Shown piece by piece: positions 27,533 to 36,650 of a DNA stretch of 64,000 nucleotides. The notes beneath the pieces were generated by a model. The model saw only the letters and a list, made by a program, of their open reading frames with translations. It made no database searches and had not been told where the DNA came from. Position 1 is the stretch's first letter; every line of letters begins with the position of its first letter. Origin of the DNA: Lentilactobacillus parakefiri (GTDB lineage Bacteria; Bacillota; Bacilli; Lactobacillales; Lactobacillaceae); contig NZ_BDGB01000079.1 in assembly GCF_002157585.1 (NCBI RefSeq), positions 93,401 to 157,400 of the forward strand, read 5' to 3'. The translations under genes were made by a program, and so were the position numbers.

Positions 27533-30500
27533 GTGAGTTACGTTCCGCTGCAAGTCATCAGTTCATATAGTTTGCTGCAAAGTCCCATTCGGATTTCTGA
27601 CCTAGTTACCGAAGCCAAAGATCGTGGTTATCAAGCGCTGGCGTTGACTGACCTTAACGTGATGTACGGGGCGGTTGAATTTTACGACGCCTGTTTAAGC
27701 GCGGGAATTAAGCCCCTCATTGGCTTAACCTTGCAGTTGCCCGGTTTGATTTTGAACGACAAAGAATATGGTTGGGTGCTGATTGCCAAGAATCAGCGTG
27801 GTTATAACAACCTGCTTAAATTATCGACCCTAAAGATGACTCGGTCGGAATTGACTTTTTCTCAGCTGGCTGACTATTTAAGCGATTTGGTGGTCATTTT
27901 ACCACCCGCGGCAGAAATGAATGACCTGCTGTTACAGGGGCGGTCTGATGAGGCTTTCGACTTAATTGATCAAGCTAAATCACTTGGAATCGGTCACGAT
28001 GCGTTAAAAATCGGTGTTGATTATCATTCATCTGACAGCCTGAATGACATGTTAGGCAAACTGGCAGCTGACAAACAAGTCGACCTGGTTGCCGATTCTC
28101 CAGTTAACTATCTGAATGCTGACGACTATTTTTCAATGCAGGTTCTCAAAAATATCGCCGCTGGTGACAAAATTACCAACGTGGCGCAGCTTAGTAAACA
28201 AGTCGGTCCGTACTGGCTGCGTCCAGCCGAGCAGGTTGAGGCTCAGTATCGCCAGATTCACCTCGTCGATGCCTTGACCCAAGTCGATCGGATTGTCGAT
28301 GACTGCAATGTCCAAATTAAAAAGCAGCAGCCCAAATTACCCCAGTTCGACACGCCTAACGCAATAGACTCAGGCGCCTATCTCCGGCAACTTTGTGAAA
28401 AAGGATTGGCGGATCGACTCAAGAACAATCAGATTAAAGATGCGACGCCCTATTATCACCGGCTGGATCGAGAGTTATCAGTGATTCATTCGATGGGCTT
28501 TGACAATTACTTCTTAATTGTCTGGGATGTGATTAATTTTGCTCACCAGACACAGATCATTACCGGCCCGGGGCGCGGTTCGGCAGCTGGGTCATTAGTT
28601 GCCTATACCTTGACCATTACCGACGTTGACCCCATCAAATATAATCTGCTGTTTGAACGTTTTTTAAATCCGGAACGGGTCCAGATGCCTGATATTGATT
28701 TGGATATTCCTGATGACAAGCGTGATGAAGTCATTCAGTATGTCCATCAAAAATACGGTCATAAACGTGTTGCCCAGATTATCACCTTCGGAACGCTGGC
28801 GGCTAAACAATCGATCAGAGATGTTGGGCGAGTGTTTGGCCTCAATCCGACTCAACAAGATCAGTGGAGTAAAGCAATTCCCAGTGCCTTTCATGTAACA
28901 TTATCAGATGCTTTGGCCAACTCCCAACGATTAAAGAACTTGGTAGCTGACAGTCCGCTTAATGAAGCCCTTTATCAGACGGCCAAGACACTGGAAGGCT
29001 TGCCGCGACATTATTCGACTCATGCCGCCGGACTGGTGTTGAGTGATGATCCCTTGGTTAACCTAGTGCCGCTTCAAAACGGTAATGAAGGCTTATTGAT
29101 GACTCAGTATTCTAAGGATTACGTTGAATCAGTCGGCCTGCTTAAAATGGATTTTCTGGGACTCCGGAACCTGTCAATCTTGGCTGACGCGCTTTATCAG
29201 GTCAAATTGACAACCGGCAAAGACATTGACATTTCTGCAGTGCCGCTGGCTGATGCTAAAACCATTCAGTTGTTTGCAGATGGGGATACAACAGGGATTT
29301 TTCAATTCGAGTCAAACGGGATTCGAAACGTCCTTAGACGCCTTCATCCAGAACAATTTGAAGACATTGCGCTGGTTAATGCCCTTTACCGGCCCGGACC
29401 GATGCAAAATATCGATGAAGTGGTAAAAAGAAAGGCTAATCGCGAGGCCCTAACTTATCCGGACGATTCCCTTAAAGACATTTTGGAGCCAACTTATGGC
29501 GTGATTGTCTACCAGGAGCAAGTCATGTTGGTGGCTGCCAAAATGGCCGGATTTTCATTGGGGCAGGCTGATATTTTGCGACGGGCGATGAGTAAGAAGA
29601 AACTTGGCGTCATGGAACAAATGAAGGCCCAGTTTATGACCGGCGCCAAGCAGCGGGGGTACTCCGAATCGGTTGCCACCAAGGTGTTTGACTATATTGA
29701 GCGGTTTGCCAATTATGGCTTCAATAAGTCGCATGCAGTTGCCTATACCAAGATGGCCTATGAATTGGCTTACTTGAAAGTGTATTACCCTGGCGAATTT
29801 CATGTTGCCCTGTTAAATTCGGTCAACAATAACACCGTTAAGGTGAAGGCCTATCTGCAGGCTGCCAAATCGATGGGCGTCAAGGTTGTTGGTCCCAATA
29901 TCAATACCAGTCAGGCTCGATTTACTTATCAAAACCAGCAAATTGTTTTTGGCCTTGATTCAATCAAAGGGGTTCGTCACGATATGGTGATTGATTTGTT
30001 GGCTGAGCGGCAGAAGAACGGCCAATTTAAGTCGTTTCCAGACTTTTTAAGTCGTCTGGCAGGTAAGTACCGGAAAGCTGAGTTGGTCGATGCCTTGATT
30101 TATGCCGGTGCCCTAGATGTTTTTCCGTTCAATCGATCCGAATTAATTGCCGCAGCGCCCGAATTTATCAGTTCGGTTGAATTAAGCGGTAACTCCATGA
30201 GTTTGTTCAAAGCGTTGGAGCCTAAGATGCCAAAGATGCCTGAGATGCCCCTGATGGATAAGCTAGAAAAGGAAAACGCCTATTTAGGTGCCTACTTATC
30301 TGGTCACCCCACAGAAAGATTTGTATCCCTGGGACAGCAATTAAATGCCGAGACAACTGCGACGCTGAGTGCCGGCATGAAAAACATTTACTTGATTCTA
30401 TATATCACCAAGGTGAAGGTGATCCGGACTAAGACTGGCAAACAAATGGCTTTTTTGGATGGCAATGACCAGGTGGGGCAAACATCGGTGACCGTGTTTC

Positions 30501-30880
30501 CAAATTTATTTGCCAAAACTCAGTCGTGGCTGCATAAAGACTTAGTGATCTTAATTAAAGGCAACGTCGAGAAAGTCAATGAGATTCAGGTCGTTGCCAA
30601 TGAAATGCAGCCAGCTGCGAATGTGATGACGAACCACAAGCGATCCACTCAATCAGCAAAATGGTATTTGCGGATTGACCGCGACCACGACAAAAACAAA
30701 ATGTTTCACAATCTTGCCAATTTAAGCGGTCAATATCACGGTCAAGTTCCCGTCATCGTATTTGAAACCGAAACCAAAAAAACTTGGCAGCTGGAGACCA
30801 GCCTCTGGTTAGATCAAAGTTCCGAGGTTAAAGAACAATTAATCACAATCTTTGGCAGGAATAATGTGATTTATAAGTAA
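27533..30880 (+). CDS. dnaE: DNA polymerase III subunit alpha (DnaE)
   Basis: Error-prone-type replicative polymerase that in Firmicutes extends RNA primers before PolC takes over. The 1115 residues comprise a PHP domain (1-~210), the polymerase core with catalytic aspartates in PDIDLD (near residue 387) and KMDFLGLRN (near residue 540), the helix-hairpin-helix region, and a C-terminal OB fold (IYLILYITKVKVIRTKTGKQ). The first PHP motif reads VISSYSLLQS rather than HxHS, so its metal site is degenerate, as usual for Gram-positive DnaE. GTG start with AAAGAAGGG upstream. pyk follows without pfkA between. Confidence 0.97.
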   Translation: MSYVPLQVISSYSLLQSPIRISDLVTEAKDRGYQALALTDLNVMYGAVEFYDACLSAGIKPLIGLTLQLPGLILNDKEYGWVLIAKNQRGYNNLLKLSTLKMTRSELTFSQLADYLSDLVVILPPAAEMNDLLLQGRSDEAFDLIDQAKSLGIGHDALKIGVDYHSSDSLNDMLGKLAADKQVDLVADSPVNYLNADDYFSMQVLKNIAAGDKITNVAQLSKQVGPYWLRPAEQVEAQYRQIHLVDALTQVDRIVDDCNVQIKKQQPKLPQFDTPNAIDSGAYLRQLCEKGLADRLKNNQIKDATPYYHRLDRELSVIHSMGFDNYFLIVWDVINFAHQTQIITGPGRGSAAGSLVAYTLTITDVDPIKYNLLFERFLNPERVQMPDIDLDIPDDKRDEVIQYVHQKYGHKRVAQIITFGTLAAKQSIRDVGRVFGLNPTQQDQWSKAIPSAFHVTLSDALANSQRLKNLVADSPLNEALYQTAKTLEGLPRHYSTHAAGLVLSDDPLVNLVPLQNGNEGLLMTQYSKDYVESVGLLKMDFLGLRNLSILADALYQVKLTTGKDIDISAVPLADAKTIQLFADGDTTGIFQFESNGIRNVLRRLHPEQFEDIALVNALYRPGPMQNIDEVVKRKANREALTYPDDSLKDILEPTYGVIVYQEQVMLVAAKMAGFSLGQADILRRAMSKKKLGVMEQMKAQFMTGAKQRGYSESVATKVFDYIERFANYGFNKSHAVAYTKMAYELAYLKVYYPGEFHVALLNSVNNNTVKVKAYLQAAKSMGVKVVGPNINTSQARFTYQNQQIVFGLDSIKGVRHDMVIDLLAERQKNGQFKSFPDFLSRLAGKYRKAELVDALIYAGALDVFPFNRSELIAAAPEFISSVELSGNSMSLFKALEPKMPKMPEMPLMDKLEKENAYLGAYLSGHPTERFVSLGQQLNAETTATLSAGMKNIYLILYITKVKVIRTKTGKQMAFLDGNDQVGQTSVTVFPNLFAKTQSWLHKDLVILIKGNVEKVNEIQVVANEMQPAANVMTNHKRSTQSAKWYLRIDRDHDKNKMFHNLANLSGQYHGQVPVIVFETETKKTWQLETSLWLDQSSEVKEQLITIFGRNNVIYK

Positions 30881-30998
30881 ATTTTTGGAATAATTTTTCA
30901 GAACCCAGGTTCATTACGTAAAGGCTTTCATTTGCGGTGGGCCTAACTTTTACCGACCAAAGCCACGGCCACTAATCTCACTTAGGCCTAAATGGTGG

Positions 30999-31027
30999 GC
31001 GACAACCCGCCTAAAAAGTGATAAAAT
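30999..31027 (+). promoter_or_regulatory. Probable promoter of pyk
   Basis: GCGACA (30999-31004), 17 bases, TAAAAT (31022-31027). A leader of about 90 bases follows, with a possible 10-codon open frame at 31053-31085. Confidence 0.5.
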
Positions 31028-31052
31028 ACGGTTGAAATCTAAAAGGATACCG

Positions 31053-31085
31053 ATGCGTTATTTAAATGGTTTTGCGACTTTTTGA
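31053..31085 (+). CDS. Possible leader peptide upstream of pyk
   Basis: ATG at 31053 encodes MRYLNGFATF and stops at TGA 31083-31085. AAAAGGA lies five bases upstream, inside the predicted pyk leader. It is too short to recognise by homology and may be chance; no regulatory codon run is evident. Confidence 0.25.
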   Translation: MRYLNGFATF

Positions 31086-31127
31086 TAAGGTATTGAGTGC
31101 CCAAAAACCGAAGGAGAGATTTTACTT

Positions 31128-32885
31128 ATGAAGAAAACTAAGATCGTAAGTACATTAGGCCCAGCAAGTACTGATGTAGACACAATTACTAAGCTGATTG
31201 AAGCTGGAGCTAATGTTTTCCGATTTAACTTTTCACATGGTGACCACCCTGAACATCTTGATCGTATGAACAAGGTTCACGAAGCTGAAAAGAAGACTGG
31301 CAAGACTGTTGGAATTATGCTTGATACCAAAGGTGCTGAAATTCGGACAACCGTTCAAAAAGACGGCAAGATCGAATTCCACACCGGCGATGTTTTCCGT
31401 ATTTCAATGGATGCAAGTCTTGAGGGTACTAAAGACAAGATTGCGGTTACTTACCCTGGACTCTTTGATGATGTTCACGAAGGCGGCCATGTTCTTTTCG
31501 ATGATGGTTTGTTGGACACGGTTGTTACTAAAAAAGACGATGCTAACAAAGAATTAGTTGTCACAGTTCAAAACGACAGCACCCTTGGTTCACGTAAAGG
31601 TGTTAACGCACCTGGCGTTTCAATCAACCTGCCTGGTATCACTGAAAAAGATTCAGATGATATTCGTTTCGGCTTGGATAACGACATCGACTTCATTTCT
31701 GCATCATTTGTTCGTAAAGCCCAAGATGTTTTGGACATCCGTGAATTGCTTGAAGAAAAGCACATGGAACACGTTCAAATCTTCCCTAAGATCGAATCAC
31801 AAGAAGGCATCAACAACTTTGACGATATCATCAAGGTATCTGACGGTTTGATGGTTGCTCGTGGTGACATGGGTGTTGAAATTCCAGCAGAAAACGTTCC
31901 GTTGGTACAAAAGACTTTGATCAAGAAGTGTAACCAACTTGGCAAGCCAGTTATCACCGCTACTCAAATGCTTGATTCAATGCAGGAAAACCCACGTCCT
32001 ACTCGTGCTGAAGCTTCTGATGTTGCCAATGCCGTCTTTGATGGTACTGATGCAACCATGCTTTCAGGCGAAAGTGCTAATGGTGATTACCCTGTTGAAT
32101 CAGTTCAAACGATGGCTCGAATCGACGTTAAGGCTGAAAACGCATTTACCGAATTTGGTACCCCACGTCCAGAATTCGACTCAAGTGATGTGACTGAATC
32201 CATTGGCGATTCAGTTGCCCGTGTTGCTGAAGAGTTGGGTGTTCACTGTATCGTTGCCGCAACCCGTTCAGGTTACACTGCTAAAATGATTTCTAAGTAT
32301 CATCCAGATGCTGACATCCTTGCCATTACTTTCGACGAACGTACTCGTCGTGGCTTGATGGTTAACTGGGGTGTTCACCCAATCTTGGTTGACGAAGTTA
32401 AGAGCACTGATGAAATCTTTGAATTAGCTTCAAAGAAGGTACTTGAAACTGGTTTGGCTAAGGAAGGCGATTTGATTATCGTTACTGCCGGCGTTCCAGT
32501 TGGCGAAAGCGGCACAACTAACTTGATGAGAGTTCAACTCATCGGTTCAAAGCTGGTTCAAGGCCAAGGTGTTGGTGACAAGACTGTTATTGGTAAAGCC
32601 GTCGTTGCTAAGAACGCAGCTGATGCCAAGAGCAAAGTAACTGAAGGCAGTATCTTGGTTACTAAGTCAACTGACAAGGAATATCTCCCAGCTATCGAAA
32701 AAGCCAGCGCCGTGGTTGTTGAAACCGGCGGCTTGACTTCACACGCAGCTGTTGTTGGTATTTCAATGGGAATCCCCGTTCTTGTTGGTGCAGCTGATGC
32801 TACCAGCAAGATTTCTGACGGTGAATTGATTACCGTTGATTCACATCGTGGCGTTATTTACCATGGTGCTTCATCATCAATCTAA
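31128..32885 (+). CDS. pyk: Pyruvate kinase
   Basis: Converts PEP and ADP to pyruvate and ATP in the cytosol. The 585 residues begin MKKTKIVSTLGPAS and show RFNFSHGDH, LDTKGAEIRT, the catalytic lysine region FPKIESQEG, ARGDMGVEI and ATQMLDSM in the barrel, then the allosteric C-domain. Beyond residue ~475 lies the PEP-utilising-enzyme mobile domain typical of Bacillales/Lactobacillales Pyk (GGLTSHAAVVGISMG). AAGGAGA (31111-31117) precedes the ATG. In heterofermenters it serves the lower pathway after phosphoketolase. Codon use is strongly optimised compared with its neighbours, as expected for an abundant enzyme. Confidence 0.98.
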   Translation: MKKTKIVSTLGPASTDVDTITKLIEAGANVFRFNFSHGDHPEHLDRMNKVHEAEKKTGKTVGIMLDTKGAEIRTTVQKDGKIEFHTGDVFRISMDASLEGTKDKIAVTYPGLFDDVHEGGHVLFDDGLLDTVVTKKDDANKELVVTVQNDSTLGSRKGVNAPGVSINLPGITEKDSDDIRFGLDNDIDFISASFVRKAQDVLDIRELLEEKHMEHVQIFPKIESQEGINNFDDIIKVSDGLMVARGDMGVEIPAENVPLVQKTLIKKCNQLGKPVITATQMLDSMQENPRPTRAEASDVANAVFDGTDATMLSGESANGDYPVESVQTMARIDVKAENAFTEFGTPRPEFDSSDVTESIGDSVARVAEELGVHCIVAATRSGYTAKMISKYHPDADILAITFDERTRRGLMVNWGVHPILVDEVKSTDEIFELASKKVLETGLAKEGDLIIVTAGVPVGESGTTNLMRVQLIGSKLVQGQGVGDKTVIGKAVVAKNAADAKSKVTEGSILVTKSTDKEYLPAIEKASAVVVETGGLTSHAAVVGISMGIPVLVGAADATSKISDGELITVDSHRGVIYHGASSSI

Positions 32886-33188
32886 CTTTAACTTGTGAGT
32901 GGATCACAATTAATTATGACGAGACTGGGACGATAGGCGTTTAGATCCCAGAATTTAACGAGAAAATGCAATCATTCCTGGTTTTGGGATGATTGCATTT
33001 TCTCGTTAAATGGCAGGGATCTGCCGTTTGTCGCAGCTTTCTGCAAGATAAAAGTGGTGATCAAAGTTAACATCATAAACACGCAAAGAGTGATGTTTCA
33101 GCCCTGTTTCATATTATTGTGAGAGCAGTCGAATTTTGGCTGGAAAACGTGTAAAATAAGATTAAGTTGGATTAGATCGGAGATAAGC
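32886..33188. other. Intergenic region pyk-cvfB
   Basis: About 300 bases holding palindromic repeat R3 (32923-33037) followed by GCTTTCTGCAAG, as beside R2. A TAAAAT at 33152-33157 may serve as -10 for cvfB, but no convincing -35 is seen. No gene is visible. Confidence 0.55.
32923..33037 (+). repeat. Long palindromic repeat, copy R3
   Basis: Outer arms GACTGGGACGATAGGC / GCCGTTTGTCGCAGC, middle stem AGATCCC / GGGATCT, inner stem TTTAACGAGAAAATGCAATC / GATTGCATTTTCTCGTTAAA, loop near 32980. It has the same bulge (GTTT) and internal loop (AGA opposite GGCA) as the other copies, although the stem sequences differ. Orientation matches R2. Confidence 0.8.
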
Positions 33189-34049
33189 ATGAATAATATT
33201 ATTACACAAGTCGTAAGTGGTAAGGTCATCGATGAAAATGACAAAGATTACTACGTTCAAATTGAAGGAGAAACGTTTCTCCTTGATAAAACTGAAGTCA
33301 AGAAACCTTTGAAGATTGGTGCGACTTTTACTGGCTTTACGTATGAAAATGAACAGCATAAAATGCAAATTACCCGAAATATCCCGGAGATTCGCCGAGA
33401 TCATTATGGGTTTGCGACCGTTGTAAAAGAAAAATTTGGTCTGGGAGTCTTTGTTGATATTGGGTTGCCGAATAAAGATGTCGTCGTTTCAATTGATGAA
33501 TTGCCAACGGTTCGGTCTTTGTGGCCGCAAGATGGGGACAAATTACTGATTGATTTGACGGTTGATAACAAGAATCGCATTTGGGGCCATTTAGCTGATG
33601 AAGAAATCTTTGCGGCAATTTCCAAACCCGCCAAGGATGATCTCCAGAACAAAAACCTCAAAGCGCGGGCCTATCGACTTAAAATTTCGGGGACAAGGCT
33701 TTTGACTGAGGATTATAACTTAGCGTTCCTACATCCTGATGAGCGCCTCATGGAACCACGATTGGGCCAAGAAGTTGAGGCTAGAGTGATCGGCATGCTC
33801 CGGGATGGCAGTGTTAACATTTCCACCAAGCCGCGAGCTTATCAAGAAATCGGCGAAGATGCCCAGATGATCTTGGCGGCGATCGAACATACCGACGACA
33901 AACAACTCGCATTTAGTGATAAAAGCACCCCGGATGCCATTAAGGATTACTTTGGCATCAGCAAGGGCGCATTCAAACGCGCCTTGGGGCATTTGTTGAA
34001 AGAAAACTTGATCGAACAAGCAGACGGACACATTTCCCTGAAAAAGTAG
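33189..34049 (+). CDS. cvfB: CvfB family S1 RNA-binding protein
   Basis: RNA-binding protein of 286 residues with three S1-like OB domains (about 1-60, 65-135, 145-215; GLGVFVDIGLPNKDVVV is typical) and a C-terminal winged helix (DAIKDYFGISKGAFKRALGHL). Homologues (CvfB in Staphylococcus, YitL in Bacillus) affect virulence gene expression and RNA turnover; the role here is not known. GATCGGAGATAAGC precedes the ATG. xerD follows six bases after the stop. Confidence 0.92.
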   Translation: MNNIITQVVSGKVIDENDKDYYVQIEGETFLLDKTEVKKPLKIGATFTGFTYENEQHKMQITRNIPEIRRDHYGFATVVKEKFGLGVFVDIGLPNKDVVVSIDELPTVRSLWPQDGDKLLIDLTVDNKNRIWGHLADEEIFAAISKPAKDDLQNKNLKARAYRLKISGTRLLTEDYNLAFLHPDERLMEPRLGQEVEARVIGMLRDGSVNISTKPRAYQEIGEDAQMILAAIEHTDDKQLAFSDKSTPDAIKDYFGISKGAFKRALGHLLKENLIEQADGHISLKK

Positions 34050-34055
34050 GCTTTT

Positions 34056-34946
34056 ATGATGCACGAACAAATTGAGGACTATCTTCATTACCTACGGGTC
34101 GAACGCGGCCTGTCAGACAATACGATTAAAAGTTATCGGCAGGATCTGCAAGAGGCCGGTGCTTTTTTTGACAAACACGCCAAATCACTTGCCAAAGTTG
34201 ATCAATTTGTCATTTTAGACTATTTAGAAACGCTTCAACAGCAGCATAAAGCCCGCAACACGGTTATTAGGGTGGTTTCAACTCTGCGACGGTTCTTCCA
34301 ATATTTGGTTCAGTTTAAAGTGATTGAAGACGATCCAATGTTAAAGGTTGACTCACCCAAGAAGGCCCAAACACTGCCAGACGTGCTCACAGTTGACCAG
34401 GTCAATTGGTTATTATCGATGCCGGATATTCATAAAAAATTAGGTTTGCGGGATCGGGCAATTTTAGAAACTTTGTACGCCACCGGCCTGCGTGTCAGTG
34501 AACTGGTTAATTTGAAGTTGGGTGATTTGCATTTGCCCATGAACCTGCTGCAGACGATCGGGAAGGGTGATAAGGAGCGGATTATTCCGATCAGTGACGT
34601 GGCGATTGATTGGTTGAATCAATACATTCGATCCACCCGTGCCCAACTGCTGTCAGGAAAGCCCAACACAGAATTTCTGTTCTTAAATGCTCATGGTCGT
34701 CAGCTCAGTCGTCAGGCAATTTGGCAGATGATTAAAAAATATGTCAACCAGGCTGGTATCAAGCGGCATGTCACGCCGCATACTTTGCGGCATTCATTTG
34801 CAACTCACTTGCTGGAAAATGGCGCCGATTTGAGAATTGTTCAGGAATTGCTGGGGCATTCCGATATTTCGACGACCCAAATTTACACCCACGTTTCCCA
34901 TAAACATTTAACGGAAGTTTATAATAAATATCATCCACGCACATAA
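34056..34946 (+). CDS. xerD: Site-specific tyrosine recombinase XerD
   Basis: Resolves chromosome dimers at dif with XerC. The 296 residues have the N-terminal SAM-like core-binding domain (DYLHYLRVERGLSDNTIKSY) and the catalytic domain with Arg in TGLRVSEL (~146), Lys in GKGDKER, His and Arg in HTLRHSF (~243), His in LLGHSDI and the nucleophile Tyr in TQIYTHVS (~277), all present. The start is ATG 34056 or 34059. Position before ribT-scpA-scpB is the conserved Firmicutes site for xerD, which supports XerD over a mobile integrase. Confidence 0.95.
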   Translation: MMHEQIEDYLHYLRVERGLSDNTIKSYRQDLQEAGAFFDKHAKSLAKVDQFVILDYLETLQQQHKARNTVIRVVSTLRRFFQYLVQFKVIEDDPMLKVDSPKKAQTLPDVLTVDQVNWLLSMPDIHKKLGLRDRAILETLYATGLRVSELVNLKLGDLHLPMNLLQTIGKGDKERIIPISDVAIDWLNQYIRSTRAQLLSGKPNTEFLFLNAHGRQLSRQAIWQMIKKYVNQAGIKRHVTPHTLRHSFATHLLENGADLRIVQELLGHSDISTTQIYTHVSHKHLTEVYNKYHPRT

Positions 34947-34963
34947 GAAAAGAGGTTGAATCA

Positions 34964-35326
34964 ATGTTATATCAATACCGAAAAGATTATGAAAAAATTA
35001 CAATGGGCCTCTTTTCATTAGTTTCCGAACTCCAAAACATGGATTTGGTTGCTCAGGAAATGAGCTGGTATGCCGCCAAAGACGACCGGCTGATTTATTT
35101 ATGGCGTGATCCTTCCAACAATTGGTCGGGACTAGTGGGAATTGAACTTCACGCAAATCAGCTGCTGGTTCATCAATTAGTCTTGACTCCCCAAAGTGTT
35201 AGCCAGGGCAACTACAACCGGATCTTTGATGATTTGCAGGATTTATATCCAAAATATCAAATTGTGGTCGGCTTTGAGCATCGATCGGCCTGGGAAAAAT
35301 GGGAGAATGTGACTCATCATGCCTGA
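34964..35326 (+). CDS. ribT: RibT-like GNAT-fold protein
   Basis: A 120-residue protein resembling B. subtilis RibT, a GNAT-type acyltransferase-like protein of unclear substrate that is often annotated as a riboflavin-related reductase. The match is clearest at the N-terminus (LYQYRKDYEKITMGLFS) and in the beta-strand region LIYLWRDPSNNWSGLVGIEL. The acetyl-CoA loop of active GNATs (Q/RxxGxG/A) is not obvious, so activity is uncertain. AAAGAGG precedes the ATG. It lies between xerD and scpA and overlaps scpA by 8 bases. Confidence 0.75.
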   Translation: MLYQYRKDYEKITMGLFSLVSELQNMDLVAQEMSWYAAKDDRLIYLWRDPSNNWSGLVGIELHANQLLVHQLVLTPQSVSQGNYNRIFDDLQDLYPKYQIVVGFEHRSAWEKWENVTHHA

Positions 35327-36068
35327 CGTTAAGCAGCCTGAATTACATTTGAATGATTTTGATGGACCACTGGAGGTTCTGTTACATTTGATTCAGGAAT
35401 CCAAAATGGACATTTACGACATCCAGATTTCTAAGATTACTGAGCAATACATGCAGTATATTTATGATGCGCAGCAGCTGAACTTGGAAATTGTCGGTGA
35501 GTACTTTGTGATGGCCGCGAAACTAATGGTTATCAAATCAAAGATGCTGCTGCCAAGAAGCACTGATGATCAGCCGGATGAGCAGCAGGAAGATCCCCGA
35601 GAGGAGCTGGTATCCCAGCTGCTGAACTATAAACGATACAAATTGGTGGCGGCTAACCTGAAAACCCGCGAACTGAAACGGCGACAGAGTTTTACTCGAG
35701 CTGAGTTAAGCGTTCCGCCGACCAAAGCTGAACTGATTCAGCCGTCTCCGTTTAATAGCGGTGACATCATGGCCAGTTACGTGGATGCGTTAAAGCACTT
35801 CAACTATAATCAACCGATGTCAACGGTGATTCACGAATGGTCCTTTACCATCGAAGGCCAAAGTCAGCGGGTTCGGGATCTGCTTAATCGGACGAATAAC
35901 CATATTTCCTTTGACAAATTGGTTGCCGACTCGACTCAAACTGAAGAGGTCGTTACCGATTTTCTGGCAATTCTAGAAATGGCGAAGTATAACGAAGTTC
36001 GCCTCAACCAAAAAACGGTGCGTTCGACCATTGAAATTCGAAAGGGGCCTGGATACGTTGATCAGTAA
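35319..36068 (+). CDS. scpA: Segregation and condensation protein A
   Basis: Kleisin subunit that bridges SMC heads in the bacterial condensin. The 249 residues start with the family signature LHLNDFDGPLEVLLHLI, continue with VGEYFVMAAKLMVIKSKMLLP, and end with a winged-helix domain (ILEMAKYNEVRLNQ). It overlaps ribT by 8 bases and reaches 11 bases into scpB, consistent with coupled translation of the kleisin and its partner. Confidence 0.96.
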   Translation: MPDVKQPELHLNDFDGPLEVLLHLIQESKMDIYDIQISKITEQYMQYIYDAQQLNLEIVGEYFVMAAKLMVIKSKMLLPRSTDDQPDEQQEDPREELVSQLLNYKRYKLVAANLKTRELKRRQSFTRAELSVPPTKAELIQPSPFNSGDIMASYVDALKHFNYNQPMSTVIHEWSFTIEGQSQRVRDLLNRTNNHISFDKLVADSTQTEEVVTDFLAILEMAKYNEVRLNQKTVRSTIEIRKGPGYVDQ

Positions 36069-36639
36069 CATTGCAAAGATTGAGGCGCTCTTATACGCTT
36101 CAGGTGACCAAGGGATCACATTGCGGCAAATATCGCAACGAACCGCACTAACAGTGGCTGCCTGCCGTCAGCTGCTGGAAAAGATTGTCAAAAAATACAG
36201 ACAGGATCAAGACAGCGGTGTCAAGGTGTTTGTCAGCAATGACGTGTATCGGTTAGGGACCAAGGAAGAATTGTCAGAATTAGTTGGCGATTACGTGAAC
36301 GATGCCAAGCCCCGGGTACTATCTGAGGCGGCCCTAGAAACCATTTCAATCATCATGTATAATCAGCCGATTACGCGAATTGAGATTGACCAGATAAGGG
36401 GCGTCAATAGTTCAGCTATTTTACACAGGCTGATCAATCAGGATTTAATTGAAGTCACTGGCGTCAAAGAAGCGGTTGGTAATCCCAAACAATACGGTAT
36501 TACCAACTTTGGCTTGGATTATTTTGGCTTGGAATCGTTGAAGGACTTACCGCCACTGCCGAAGGATGAAGTCTTGGACGACGATACCAGTGATTCATTA
36601 CTAACCCGTTTTAACAAAGAAATTGATACAGAAAACTAG
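36058..36639 (+). CDS. scpB: Segregation and condensation protein B
   Basis: Partner of ScpA in the SMC complex; a tandem winged-helix protein of 193 residues. TTG 36058 is preferred because AAAGGGG lies ten bases upstream and the product then starts with the family-like ISNIAKIEALLYASGDQG; a TTG at 36031 would add nine residues inside scpA. Signature segments are ETISIIMYNQPITRIEID and IRGVNSSAILHRLINQDLIE. It overlaps scpA by 11 bases. Confidence 0.94.
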   Translation: MISNIAKIEALLYASGDQGITLRQISQRTALTVAACRQLLEKIVKKYRQDQDSGVKVFVSNDVYRLGTKEELSELVGDYVNDAKPRVLSEAALETISIIMYNQPITRIEIDQIRGVNSSAILHRLINQDLIEVTGVKEAVGNPKQYGITNFGLDYFGLESLKDLPPLPKDEVLDDDTSDSLLTRFNKEIDTEN

Positions 36640-36650
36640 GAGGTGGATGT

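Noticed and set aside
30916..30930. cre-like sequence ACGTAAAGGCTTTCA upstream of pyk
   Set aside because: It differs from the CcpA consensus at two core positions and lies about 70 bases upstream of the probable -35; chance cannot be excluded.
34056..34946. Tyrosine recombinase considered as a mobile-element integrase
   Set aside because: Conserved position before ribT-scpAB and full XerD-like sequence identify it as housekeeping XerD; no attachment sites or phage genes are nearby.
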